Below, piece by piece: positions 28,349 to 36,523 of a stretch of DNA of 64,000 bases (the stretch's first letter is position 1; every line of letters starts with the position of its first letter). The stretch lies in the NCBI RefSeq assembly GCF_051487185.1, contig NZ_JAHVDK010000016.1, positions 62,001 to 126,000 on the forward strand. The letters run 5' to 3'. A program made the position numbers and the translations under genes. The notes under the pieces were generated by a model that worked only from the letters and a program-made list of their open reading frames with translations, ran no database searches and had not been told where the DNA came from. This stretch comes from Inquilinus limosus_F. GTDB taxonomy: Bacteria > Pseudomonadota > Alphaproteobacteria > DSM-16000 > Inquilinaceae.

Positions 28349-29418
28349 TGGCAGCGGACAAGGCCGCCGGGCGGGAGGGCTGGAGCGGCGACGCCATCGC
28401 CCTGCATCTGATGAAGCTGCGCACCTTCATCGCGCTGTTCGCGGTGGTGATCGTGTTCTCCGCCATAGCGCCCAACTTCCTCAGCACCGCCAACCTGATC
28501 CTGATGTCGAAGCATGTGGCGCTGAACGCCTTCCTGGCGATCGGCATGACCTTCGTCATCATCACCGGCGGCATCGACCTGTCGGTCGGCTCGATCGTCG
28601 GGCTGTGCGGCATGGTGGCGGGCGGGCTGATCCTGCACGGCATCGACCTGTCGGTCCTCGGCTTCGGCTACACGCTCTACTTCAACGTGCCGGAGATCAT
28701 GCTGATCACCCTCGCCCTCGGCGTGCTGATCGGCGCCATCAACGGCCTCCTGATCACCAGGCTGAAGGTGGCGCCCTTCATCGCCACGCTCGGCACGCTC
28801 TACGTCGCCCGCGGCGCGGCGCTGCTGCTGTCGGACGGGGCCACCTTCCCCAACCTGATGGGCAAGGAGGAATACGGCACCACCGGCTTCGCGACGCTCG
28901 GCGCCGGCACGCTGCTGGGCCTGCCGCTGACCATCTGGCTCCTGATCCTGGTCGCCGCCGGGGCCGCCTATCTCGCCGCCCGCACGCCGCTGGGCCGGCA
29001 CATCTTCGCCGTCGGCGGCAATGAGCGCGCCTCGGGCCTGTCCGGCGTCCGGGTCAACCGGGTGAAGATGTTCGTCTACATGTTCTCCGGCTTCTGCGCC
29101 GCGCTGGTGGGGCTGATCATCTCGTCGCAGCTGATGGCCTCGCACCCGGCGACGGGCGAGACCTTCGAGCTGAACGCCATCGCCGCGGCGGTGCTGGGCG
29201 GCACCTCGATGTCCGGCGGCCGCGGCACGATCGGCGGCACCATCATCGGCGCCTTCGTCATCGGCATCCTGTCGGACGGCCTCGTGATGATGGGCGTCAG
29301 CTCCTTCTGGCAGACCGTGATCAAGGGCCTCGTGATCATCGCCGCGGTGGTGGTCGACCAGGCGCAGCGCCGGCTGCAGCAGCGCGTCGTGCTGCGCCGC
29401 ATGGCGCGGGAGGGCTGA
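28345..29418 (+). CDS. Ribose-type ABC transporter permease (RbsC family)
   Basis: 357-residue inner-membrane permease with about ten hydrophobic segments. Family motifs: TFVIITGGIDLSVGSIVGL, YVARGAALLLSDG, GRHIFAVGGNERASGLSGV, and AVLGGTSMSGGRGTIGGTIIG. Start overlaps the ATPase stop; the Gfo/Idh gene begins 4 bp after its stop. Confident for family. Confidence 0.88.
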   Translation: MMAADKAAGREGWSGDAIALHLMKLRTFIALFAVVIVFSAIAPNFLSTANLILMSKHVALNAFLAIGMTFVIITGGIDLSVGSIVGLCGMVAGGLILHGIDLSVLGFGYTLYFNVPEIMLITLALGVLIGAINGLLITRLKVAPFIATLGTLYVARGAALLLSDGATFPNLMGKEEYGTTGFATLGAGTLLGLPLTIWLLILVAAGAAYLAARTPLGRHIFAVGGNERASGLSGVRVNRVKMFVYMFSGFCAALVGLIISSQLMASHPATGETFELNAIAAAVLGGTSMSGGRGTIGGTIIGAFVIGILSDGLVMMGVSSFWQTVIKGLVIIAAVVVDQAQRRLQQRVVLRRMAREG

Positions 29419-29421
29419 GCG

Positions 29422-30471
29422 ATGCTGCGCGGAGCCCTGATCGGCTGCGGCTTCTTTGCCGTCAACCAGCTGCACGCCTGGCGCGATGTCGAGGGCGCGG
29501 AGATCACGGCGCTGTGCGACCGCGACCCGGCCCGGCTGGAGAAAGCCGGCCGCGATTTCGGCATCGCCCGGCTCTACGCCGATGCCGAAGAGATGCTGGC
29601 ACGCGAGAAGCCGGACTTCGTCGACATCGTCACCACCGTGCCGAGCCATCGGCCGCTGGTCGAGCTGGCCGCGCGGCACTGTGTGCCGGCGATCTGCCAG
29701 AAGCCCTTCGCCGCCACGCTGGACGACGCCCGCGCCATGGTCGCGGCCTGCGAGGCGGCCGGCGTGCCGCTGATGGTGCATGAGAATTTCCGCTGGCAGA
29801 CGCCGATCCAGGCGGTGCGCAGGATCATCGACTCCGGTCGGATCGGCGAGGTGTTCTGGGGCCGCGTCTCCTTCCGCTCGGCCTATGACGTGTTCTCGGG
29901 CCAGCCCTATCTCGCGGAGGGCGATCGCTTCATCATCGAGGATCTCGGCATCCACATCCTCGACATCGCCCGCTTCCTGTTCGGCGACGCCACCCGCCTG
30001 ACCGCCCGGACCCGGCGGGTCAATCCGGCGATCCGTGGCGAGGATGTCGCGACCATGCTGCTGGACCATGAGAGCGGCGTCACCTCGGTCGTCGACTGCT
30101 CCTACGCCACGCGGCTGGAGACCGAGCCTTTCCCCGAGACGCTGGTCGAGGTCGACGGCAGCGACGGCACGATCCGCCTGGGCCAGGGCTACCGGATGGT
30201 GGTGACCGGCCGCGACGGCAGCGAGACGCTCGACGTCTCGCCCCGGCTGCTGCCCTGGGCCAGCCGCCCCTGGCACAACATCCAGGAGAGCGTCGCCGCG
30301 ATCCAGCAGCACTGGGTCGGCTGCCTGCGCGCCGGGCAGGAGCCCGCGACCTCCGGCCGCGACAACCTCAAGACCCTCGCCCTGGTCGAGGCCGCCTATC
30401 GCAGCGCCGGGACCGGGCTGGCCGTCGATCTCGCGGAGTTGGCATTACCGGCCGCCCCACCGCCTTCCTGA
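29422..30471 (+). CDS. apsD: Gfo/Idh/MocA-family dehydrogenase, D-apiose dehydrogenase-like
   Basis: NAD(P)-dependent sugar dehydrogenase, 349 residues. The Rossmann motif is LIGCGFFA at 7-14, the catalytic Lys sits in CQKPFA (Lys94), and the active-site segment is DLGIHILDIARFLFG. In characterised D-apiose pathways a Gfo/Idh enzyme (ApsD) oxidises D-apiose to apionolactone, upstream of ApnO, OiaK and OiaX. Here it ends the operon that starts with the apnO-like gene. A lactonase (ApnL) was not found in the window. Family call firm, substrate inferred. Confidence 0.7.
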   Translation: MLRGALIGCGFFAVNQLHAWRDVEGAEITALCDRDPARLEKAGRDFGIARLYADAEEMLAREKPDFVDIVTTVPSHRPLVELAARHCVPAICQKPFAATLDDARAMVAACEAAGVPLMVHENFRWQTPIQAVRRIIDSGRIGEVFWGRVSFRSAYDVFSGQPYLAEGDRFIIEDLGIHILDIARFLFGDATRLTARTRRVNPAIRGEDVATMLLDHESGVTSVVDCSYATRLETEPFPETLVEVDGSDGTIRLGQGYRMVVTGRDGSETLDVSPRLLPWASRPWHNIQESVAAIQQHWVGCLRAGQEPATSGRDNLKTLALVEAAYRSAGTGLAVDLAELALPAAPPPS

Positions 30472-30526
30472 AGGCTCTCCGCGGCTGAGGCGCGCGGGCG
30501 AGAAACGGGATCGCGATGCCGAGGGG

Positions 30527-31468
30527 CTAGGCGTGGAACAGCTCGCTCACGGACTCGCCCGCGTGGATCCGGCGCATCGCCTCGGCCAGGGCGGGAGCGA
30601 TGGAGAGGACCACGAGCTTGGGATGGCGCTCGGCGCCGTCCACCGGAATGGTGTTGGTGCAGACGATCTCCAGCACATCGTCCTGGGCGCCAAGCCGCTC
30701 CAGCGCGCCGCCGCAGAAGAGGCCGTGCGTGCAGGCCACGCGGATCGACCGCGCGCCCTGGCGGCGGAGATGGCCCAGCAGCTCCAGCACCGTGCTGCCC
30801 TTGGCGATCTCGTCGTCGATGACGATGACGTCCTTGCCGCGCACCTCGCCGATGACGGTGCTGATCTCGACGCGGTCGTTTTCGTAGCGCTGCTTGGCGC
30901 CCATGGCGACGCCGGCGCCCAGCAGGCGCGCGAAGGCGGAGGCCTCCTTCGCATAGCCGAGGTCCGGCGAAACCACGACGGCGTTGGAAAGATCGTACCG
31001 GCGGAAGTGGCCGGCGAGCTCGCCGAGGGCATGGAGATGGTCCACCGGCACGCTGAAGAAGCCGTGAACCTGGGGCGAGTGCAAGGCGACCGTGAGGACC
31101 CGGTCGGCCCCCGCCGCGGTCAGCAGATCCGCCACCAGCCGGCCGCCGATCGAGATGCGCGGCGCGTCCTTCTTGTCCGATCGGGCATAGGCGTAGTGCG
31201 GCACGACCACGGTGATCCGCGAGGCCGAAGCGCCGCGGGCTGCGTTGATCATCAGAAGCAGCTCGACCAGATGCTCCTGGACCGGAGGATTGAGCGGCTG
31301 GACCAGGAAGACGTCGCGTTCACGGCAATTCGCCTGCAGCTGGACCTGGAGGCAGTCATTGGCGAAGCGCTGCACCCTGGACGGCAGGAGCGGAACGCCC
31401 AGTGCGGCGCAGATCTCCGCCGCCAGGGCGGGATGCGCGGTTCCGGAGAAGACAGCTAGATCCGCCAT
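30527..31468 (-). CDS. Ribose-phosphate pyrophosphokinase-like protein
   Basis: PRPP synthetase family, 313 residues. It has VQPLNPPVQEHLVELLLMINAARGASA, YAYARSDKKDAPRISIGGRLVA, LTVALHSPQVHGFFSVPVDHL, and the PRPP loop VIVIDDEIAKGST. The N-terminal FSDGE-type segment is altered to FANDCLQVQL, so this is a divergent paralogue rather than the housekeeping enzyme. The start at 31468 gives the canonical length. It makes PRPP from ribose 5-phosphate if active. Next to the sugar locus but on the opposite strand; linkage unclear. Confidence 0.8.
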   Translation of the reverse strand: MADLAVFSGTAHPALAAEICAALGVPLLPSRVQRFANDCLQVQLQANCRERDVFLVQPLNPPVQEHLVELLLMINAARGASASRITVVVPHYAYARSDKKDAPRISIGGRLVADLLTAAGADRVLTVALHSPQVHGFFSVPVDHLHALGELAGHFRRYDLSNAVVVSPDLGYAKEASAFARLLGAGVAMGAKQRYENDRVEISTVIGEVRGKDVIVIDDEIAKGSTVLELLGHLRRQGARSIRVACTHGLFCGGALERLGAQDDVLEIVCTNTIPVDGAERHPKLVVLSIAPALAEAMRRIHAGESVSELFHA

Positions 31469-31611
31469 TGGTCCCCCTGGACGCCCGGGTCTTCGGAACG
31501 GCGCCAAGCTAGAGGCGGCGAATGGCCTTGTCCACGGCCGGACTCTGCCTCCGGACGCGCATCGGCGATGCTGGAAAAGCACAGGCTCGGAGCGGCTCAT
31601 GACGCTATCCA

Positions 31612-32451
31612 TCAGATCTTATCGACCGGCCGACCTCGGCCCCTGATCGCGATCTTTCTTCGACTCAGAGCGGCCTCAAGGGCGTCGCGGTTGCGGATCA
31701 GCCAGGCGACGCTGCGCGTCTGCCAGGCGATGCCCCAGACGCGCGGCGCATGCTCGGTCTCGGGCGTGATCCGCTGCTCGATCACCTCGTTCGCGGCGCT
31801 CCGGGCGGCGAATTCGATGATCCTGTCGCCGAGGCGCCGCCGGTCGTGGGCCGGCAGCCCGTAGGCATCCGCAAAGATGCGCACCTGCCTCATGCGGTGC
31901 CCGGCTTCGGGCAGGCCGTTCATCTCGGCGACATCGTCGTCGTAGAGCTGGGCGTTGTTCCAGGCCGCCATGGCGATCTCGGTCAGCCGGTCGACAGGGC
32001 CTGCCGCCTCCCAGTCGATCAGCGCCATGGGCCTGCCGTCCCGCGAGACGATGTTCCAGGGCGCCGCATCGCAGTGCCCGATGATGTCGGGCGAGCCGAC
32101 CTCCCGGCCGAACCAAGGGCGCCAGATCGCGTCCCTCGACGGTCGGAAGGATGCCGTCGCGTCGTGCAGCCGCCGGATCAGGCGGCCGAGCTCGTGAATG
32201 GCTTCGTCCGTCCAGGGCGCCGGGTTGATGATGTCGCCATCGAGGTAGGTCAGGATCTCCCGGCCCTGCTCGTCGAAACCGTCTCCCACCACGCGGGGTG
32301 CTGCCGCGAAACCTACCTCTTGTAGATGGCGCAGCAGGGAGTGGACCGAGCGGCTCCACGGGCCTGCGTCCCGGATGACCACCCCGCCGCGTCGGGCGAC
32401 AGCGGTTCTCCCGCCGCCGGTGAGCGGTGTCGTCTCGGTGTCCTTGGTCAT
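31612..32451 (-). CDS. APH-family phosphotransferase
   Basis: Aminoglycoside phosphotransferase-fold kinase, 279 residues. The catalytic loop is HCDAAPWNIV (His-x-Asp-x4-Asn) followed by the metal site LIDWEAAG. The N-terminal lobe is short and lacks an obvious glycine loop. Such proteins phosphorylate varied small molecules or are of unknown function; resistance cannot be inferred. It lies in a minus-strand run with a 4-TM protein and an adenylate cyclase. Confidence 0.75.
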   Translation of the reverse strand: MTKDTETTPLTGGGRTAVARRGGVVIRDAGPWSRSVHSLLRHLQEVGFAAAPRVVGDGFDEQGREILTYLDGDIINPAPWTDEAIHELGRLIRRLHDATASFRPSRDAIWRPWFGREVGSPDIIGHCDAAPWNIVSRDGRPMALIDWEAAGPVDRLTEIAMAAWNNAQLYDDDVAEMNGLPEAGHRMRQVRIFADAYGLPAHDRRRLGDRIIEFAARSAANEVIEQRITPETEHAPRVWGIAWQTRSVAWLIRNRDALEAALSRRKIAIRGRGRPVDKI

Positions 32452-32472
32452 GGGCGGGCTGAGGGGACAGCG

Positions 32473-33174
32473 TCAGCGTCGGCCGGCGGTGCGGGTCTGC
32501 GCCCCGGCCACCTGATATTGATCGGGCGCGCTCGGAAACAGCACCGCCAGTCTCTGCTCGGCGGTCGTCCAGGCCCGAACGTGATAGCGCCGCAGGAGGA
32601 CGACGTTCATTGCGAAGATCGTGATGCCCAGAACCACGGGCGCAGTGACGGTCGAGCCGGCGACCGCCTTCACGACCACCCCTGCGAAGACGCCGGCGAT
32701 GGCCCCGGCGATGACGCTCACCAAGCCCGCCGTGCTCATGAAGGATTGCCAGCGCGACGGCTCGAGGGACTTGTCGGTCAGGACCGCCTGATCGTCGTCA
32801 TGCGTGGAATGGATCAGGTACTTTTCCATCAATGGCGCGATCTCGACGTAGTAGTGGCGGATTCGCGCGATACCGCGCGCGTGCACCATGTCTTCGATCG
32901 CGACCTGGACCGCCCGCACGAAGGTAACGATGCCGATGAAATAGAGACAGGGCAGCAGGATCAGGCTGAACAAGACGAATGGCTGGCCCATCTGCGTGAC
33001 CTGCGCCACGAAAGCGAGGGCGATCGTCGCGCTCGAGACCGACGTCAGGAACAGATTGGCGCGCTGGTTCGCCTCCTGGATCGTGGCTGCCCGGGCAGTC
33101 TGCAGCGCGAAATGCTCGGTCGTCATGAATTGCAGCATGCGCTGCCCGGTCTCACCTTGTCCCGGCTCCGGCAT
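32473..33174 (-). CDS. Four-TM protein of unknown function
   Basis: I do not recognise a characterised function. The protein is 233 residues from the ATG at 33174, chosen because AAGGAGG sits 6-7 bp upstream (33180-33186); an in-frame ATG at 33204 lacks one. A soluble N-terminal helix (QTARAATIQEANQRANLF) leads into hydrophobic segments at about 43-60, 65-86, 147-170 and 175-195. It lies 161 bp downstream of a DUF5939 adenylate cyclase on the same strand. Possibly a membrane partner of the cyclase; speculative. Confidence 0.65.
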   Translation of the reverse strand: MPEPGQGETGQRMLQFMTTEHFALQTARAATIQEANQRANLFLTSVSSATIALAFVAQVTQMGQPFVLFSLILLPCLYFIGIVTFVRAVQVAIEDMVHARGIARIRHYYVEIAPLMEKYLIHSTHDDDQAVLTDKSLEPSRWQSFMSTAGLVSVIAGAIAGVFAGVVVKAVAGSTVTAPVVLGITIFAMNVVLLRRYHVRAWTTAEQRLAVLFPSAPDQYQVAGAQTRTAGRR

Positions 33175-33335
33175 GACAGCCTCCTTGGCGCGCCGATCTG
33201 TCATCGCTCTGCCGCAGTGGTCGGCATGGCAGCGGAATCAAGGTGCCTACGCTCCGAGACGGATCGTCAGCCTCTGGTTGGGAAACGGCCCGTGCCCTTG
33301 CCAGTTCCATGGCCACAGCACACCAGAACCGGAAG

Positions 33336-34742
33336 CTAGGGAATCTCGTAAAGCGTCAGCTCGTTTGCGATACCGCGCAGCGTGTGGCGTTGGGCGACCG
33401 GCTCGATTCCGCTGGTCTGCAGCAGTTTCGCGGTATCGGAATCCCTCACGACCGGTTCCGTCGCGAAGATGGCGCGTGAATTCACCAGAGTCTGGACGCG
33501 GGCGGCGATGTTGACGGTCTGGCCGAAATAATCCTGCCGCTCGTTGAGTGTGACCGCGAGGCACGGCCCTTCGTGGATGCCGATCTTGAGCACCAGGTCT
33601 TCGCCTGCGTGCGCGTCATTGAGGTGCCCCATGGCGTCGCGCATGCGCAGCGCGGCGGCCACGGCGCGATCGGGTGTCGGGAATGTGGCCATCACGGCGT
33701 CGCCGATGGTCTTGACCACGGCGCCGGCCTCGGCCGCGACGATCTCGTGCAGCACGCGGAAATGGGCGCGCACCAGGTCGAACGCAGCCAGGTCGCCGAC
33801 GCGCTCATACAGCGCCGTCGACCCTTTGAGATCGGTGAACAGGAAGGTCATGCTCGTGATCTTGAGCCGCTGGTCGACGTCCAGCGTGTCGGTCCGGTAG
33901 ATGTCGCGGAACGTCTGGTTCGTGAGCAGGCGCTTTGCCGTCAGGAAAGGCTTGCGCCGGCCGAGGAGTTCGTGCAGCGCGGGCCCGGCGATCCAGACCC
34001 CCGCCAGCACCCGACGATTGGTGCGGTTCTCGACGGAGAGGCGCAGCGGCCCGGGCCGCAGCGAGACGGTTTCGTTCGGCCGATGCACCGGATCGATGAT
34101 GAAGGAGAGCGTCTGGCGATCGCGCGTGGGCTCGCCCTTCACGTCGAGGAACTGCGTCGCATGGCTCACGGGGTCGCAGACGATGAGGAACTCCGCCGGG
34201 AGCTGCAGCGACAGGAGCGCCTTTTCGCCGGCCGGCAGTTCGACGAGATCGAGCGTGATGTCCTCGATCAACTGCTCGAAATTCGGCGGCAGATCGACGC
34301 CGGATCCCCAGAACACCTGGCGGCAATACTCCACCGGCGGCAGCGTGTCGGGGTCGTGCGCTCCGATCCGGCGCACCCGCGGGCTCACGGTAAAGGCCAC
34401 CTCCACCATCTCGTCGAGCGTAGGTTCGTAACCCGCGGCACAGAGAGCGCAGTTGTACTCGTCCCGGTTCAGGGTCTTCAGCGTGGTGTTGGCGTCCAGA
34501 ACGCCGCCGCAGCCGGGACAGAGCACGTTCCAGGACAGCTCGAACAGCCCGAGGCGTGCGGCGTGCAGGAACACCGCGATGACGCGTTCGACGTCGATCC
34601 CGGTCTGAGCCGCGAAGTCGAAGACGTTGACGCGGCAGAGCGCGCGGTCCGGTCCCTCTTGTACCAGCCGCTCCACCGCCGCCGCAGCTTCCCCGTCGGC
34701 AGCTTGCCGAAGGGCCGCGAACAGGGCCTGAACCTCGCTCAT
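33336..34742 (-). CDS. Class III adenylate cyclase with DUF5939 N-terminal region
   Basis: 468-residue cyclase. The N-terminal two thirds match the DUF5939 type and include a zinc-ribbon pair (CPGCGG at about 74-79, then CALCAAGY). The C-terminal catalytic domain has the metal Asp in LFTDLKGST, KTIGDAVMATF (second Asp and substrate-selecting Lys), and YFGQTVNIAARV (transition-state Asn and Arg), so it looks active. No membrane segments. Product cAMP is the default expectation; the base specificity cannot be proved by eye. Confidence 0.82.
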   Translation of the reverse strand: MSEVQALFAALRQAADGEAAAAVERLVQEGPDRALCRVNVFDFAAQTGIDVERVIAVFLHAARLGLFELSWNVLCPGCGGVLDANTTLKTLNRDEYNCALCAAGYEPTLDEMVEVAFTVSPRVRRIGAHDPDTLPPVEYCRQVFWGSGVDLPPNFEQLIEDITLDLVELPAGEKALLSLQLPAEFLIVCDPVSHATQFLDVKGEPTRDRQTLSFIIDPVHRPNETVSLRPGPLRLSVENRTNRRVLAGVWIAGPALHELLGRRKPFLTAKRLLTNQTFRDIYRTDTLDVDQRLKITSMTFLFTDLKGSTALYERVGDLAAFDLVRAHFRVLHEIVAAEAGAVVKTIGDAVMATFPTPDRAVAAALRMRDAMGHLNDAHAGEDLVLKIGIHEGPCLAVTLNERQDYFGQTVNIAARVQTLVNSRAIFATEPVVRDSDTAKLLQTSGIEPVAQRHTLRGIANELTLYEIP

Positions 34743-34792
34743 GCCTCGACTTTACGCCAAATCGAAGAAGACGCCAAAGCGGTGCGCCGTCC

Positions 34793-35503
34793 CTACCCGT
34801 GATGCGCGTACAGCACCGCGGACCGGTCGAGGTGGCGGACCATCGCCGCCTCCGCCGCATCCGGGTCGTGCCGGCGGATGTGGTCGAGGATCTCCCGGTG
34901 CTCGGACAGGGTGACGTTCTCCTTCCCCGTCCAGATCAGCATCTCGGTGTGGTATTCGCGCAGCCAGCTCAGCATCGCCTCGCTGACCGCCTCGAAGATC
35001 GGGTTGCCCGAGATCGCCGCGATCTGGGTGTGGAAGCGCATGTCGGCGGCGATGAAGGCGCCGGGGTCGTCGAGCTTGCCGCTCTGCTCCCGCAGCGTCT
35101 CCTCCAGCCGGGCGATGTCCTCTTCCGTCGCCCTTTCCGCCGCCTCGCGCACCATGCCGCGCTCGAAGAAGCGGCGCGCCTGCTTCAGATGCTCGAGGCT
35201 GTCCGGCGAGGCGGAGAGCAGGATATGGGCGGAGAGGTCGACCTGCTGGATGATCGACTTGGCCGTCAGCTGCCGCACGCGGGCGCGCTCGCCGTGGCTG
35301 ATCGTGATCAGCCCCATATTGGCCAGCGCCTGCATCGCCTCGCGGATCGCCGGCCGCCCGACCCCGAACCGGTCCATCAGGTCCCGCTCCGACGGCATGG
35401 CGTCGCCCGGCGCCAGCTCGCCATTGGTGATCATCGCCCTGAGGCGATCGAAGACCTCGTGCCACAGCTTCCTGCGGACGATGGGCTCGACAGAATCCCG
35501 CAC
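34793..35503 (-). CDS. NanR-like GntR-family (FCD) regulator
   Basis: 236-residue regulator starting at a GTG (35503) with AGGAGG 9 bp upstream. The winged helix contains GELAPGDAMPSERDLMDRFGVGRPAIREAMQALANMGLI, and HGERARVRQL plus the FCD segment ISGNPIFEA and RRHDPDAAEAAM closely follow the E. coli NanR pattern. Its own upstream region has an inverted repeat GGTATG-N10-CATACC. Matching sites precede apnO/oiaX and the SBP gene at 39756, so it probably controls itself, the downstream-oriented importer/nucleoside-hydrolase operon and the apionate genes. Confidence 0.85.
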   Translation of the reverse strand: MRDSVEPIVRRKLWHEVFDRLRAMITNGELAPGDAMPSERDLMDRFGVGRPAIREAMQALANMGLITISHGERARVRQLTAKSIIQQVDLSAHILLSASPDSLEHLKQARRFFERGMVREAAERATEEDIARLEETLREQSGKLDDPGAFIAADMRFHTQIAAISGNPIFEAVSEAMLSWLREYHTEMLIWTGKENVTLSEHREILDHIRRHDPDAAEAAMVRHLDRSAVLYAHHG

Positions 35504-35550
35504 CTGATGAGACCTCCTGCGTCAGCCGCGCGATGCCGCGGCCCGGATAG

Positions 35551-35573
35551 GGTATGGCGCGCTCATCATACCA
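35551..35573. promoter_or_regulatory. GGTATG inverted repeat, candidate NanR-like operator
   Basis: GGTATG (35551-35556) and CATACC (35567-35572) are inverted around 10 bp. The segment CTCATCATACCA at 35562-35573 is identical to part of the elements at 24062-24077 and 39843-39858. It lies about 50 bp upstream of the NanR-like GTG start, consistent with autoregulation. Confidence 0.6.
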
Positions 35574-35598
35574 TCCGGACCGGCCGCCATCACTGCGG

Positions 35599-36498
35599 TC
35601 AGCCGAAGGCGGCGAACTCCTGCTCGCCGCGGGCGAAGCGGGCGAGCTTGGCGAAGAAGTCCTCAAGGATCCAGCGCCCATCGATCGAATGATACAGCTT
35701 GATCGGCCGGTGGGCGCCGGTGTGGACATAATGCATCCGGTCGCTGAACTCCGGCGCCGGCACCCATTCCGAGATCCCGCCGTTCGGGTTGAGGATCACC
35801 GACAAAGCGGGCGTGTCACCGAGCGAGCGGTGCTCGATCGGGCCGGCATGGGCCTTCAGATTCCATTCCACTAGCTGGTCGACCAGGTATTTGCCAATCG
35901 GCCCTTTGTCGTAGACCCGCTCGTACAGCTCGGCATAGCCGACCGCCATCATCCGGTAGACGGTCATCGGAATCTGCCAGAGCTGGACCTTCGACCGCAT
36001 CACCACATTGGCGGCGTGGATGTCGTTGGACAGGTTGTATTCCCGGCCGCCGGTCGGCCACGGCCCGCCGCCGATCCAGACCACGACGACGTTGCGCTCG
36101 TTCAGCTTCGGCTCCATCAGCAGCGCCGAGGCCATGTCGGTGAGCGGCCCGAGGAAGGCGACGTAGAGCGGCCGCGGGTCGTCCTTCATCGCCTCCTCGA
36201 CGATGAGATGGGCGCCGGCGGACGGCACCGGCGTCCGCTCGTCCGGCATGGCCCCCTCGGCGCCGTCGGCGACCCGCACCCGGCCGGAGAGGTCCATCAG
36301 CTCCAGTAGCTTGATCACCTCGTCATGGCTGTCCTTGAGGCTGGTCTTCGACTTCAGCGACCCGAAATGCGCCGGGATGATGCCGTGGAAATCGAAGCTC
36401 GGCGTCAGCAGCGCATGGACGATGGCGTACTGGTCGTCCGCCTCGTTCTTGGCGTCGGTGTTCAGGATCAGGCGGGCCTTCTTCTCCGGGGGCAGCAA
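35599..36498 (-). CDS. Nucleoside hydrolase family protein
   Basis: Cytoplasmic IunH-superfamily hydrolase, 299 residues. The N-terminal metal-binding motif is the variant NTDAKNEADDQYA (residues 13-25) rather than the usual DTDPGxDDA, followed later by FLGPLTDMASAL and the active-site DIHAANVVM. It would cleave an N- or C-ribosyl bond to release ribose or a related pentose. It is the last gene of the CUT1 importer operon, so its substrate is probably imported. The variant motif suggests a non-classical substrate. Confidence 0.8.
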   Translation of the reverse strand: MLPPEKKARLILNTDAKNEADDQYAIVHALLTPSFDFHGIIPAHFGSLKSKTSLKDSHDEVIKLLELMDLSGRVRVADGAEGAMPDERTPVPSAGAHLIVEEAMKDDPRPLYVAFLGPLTDMASALLMEPKLNERNVVVVWIGGGPWPTGGREYNLSNDIHAANVVMRSKVQLWQIPMTVYRMMAVGYAELYERVYDKGPIGKYLVDQLVEWNLKAHAGPIEHRSLGDTPALSVILNPNGGISEWVPAPEFSDRMHYVHTGAHRPIKLYHSIDGRWILEDFFAKLARFARGEQEFAAFG

Positions 36499-36523
36499 TT
36501 GTCGGTTCCTTTCGCTGGCGCGC

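Noticed and set aside
31612..32451. Antibiotic resistance gene
   Set aside because: The APH fold alone does not show aminoglycoside activity, and the setting is not a resistance locus.
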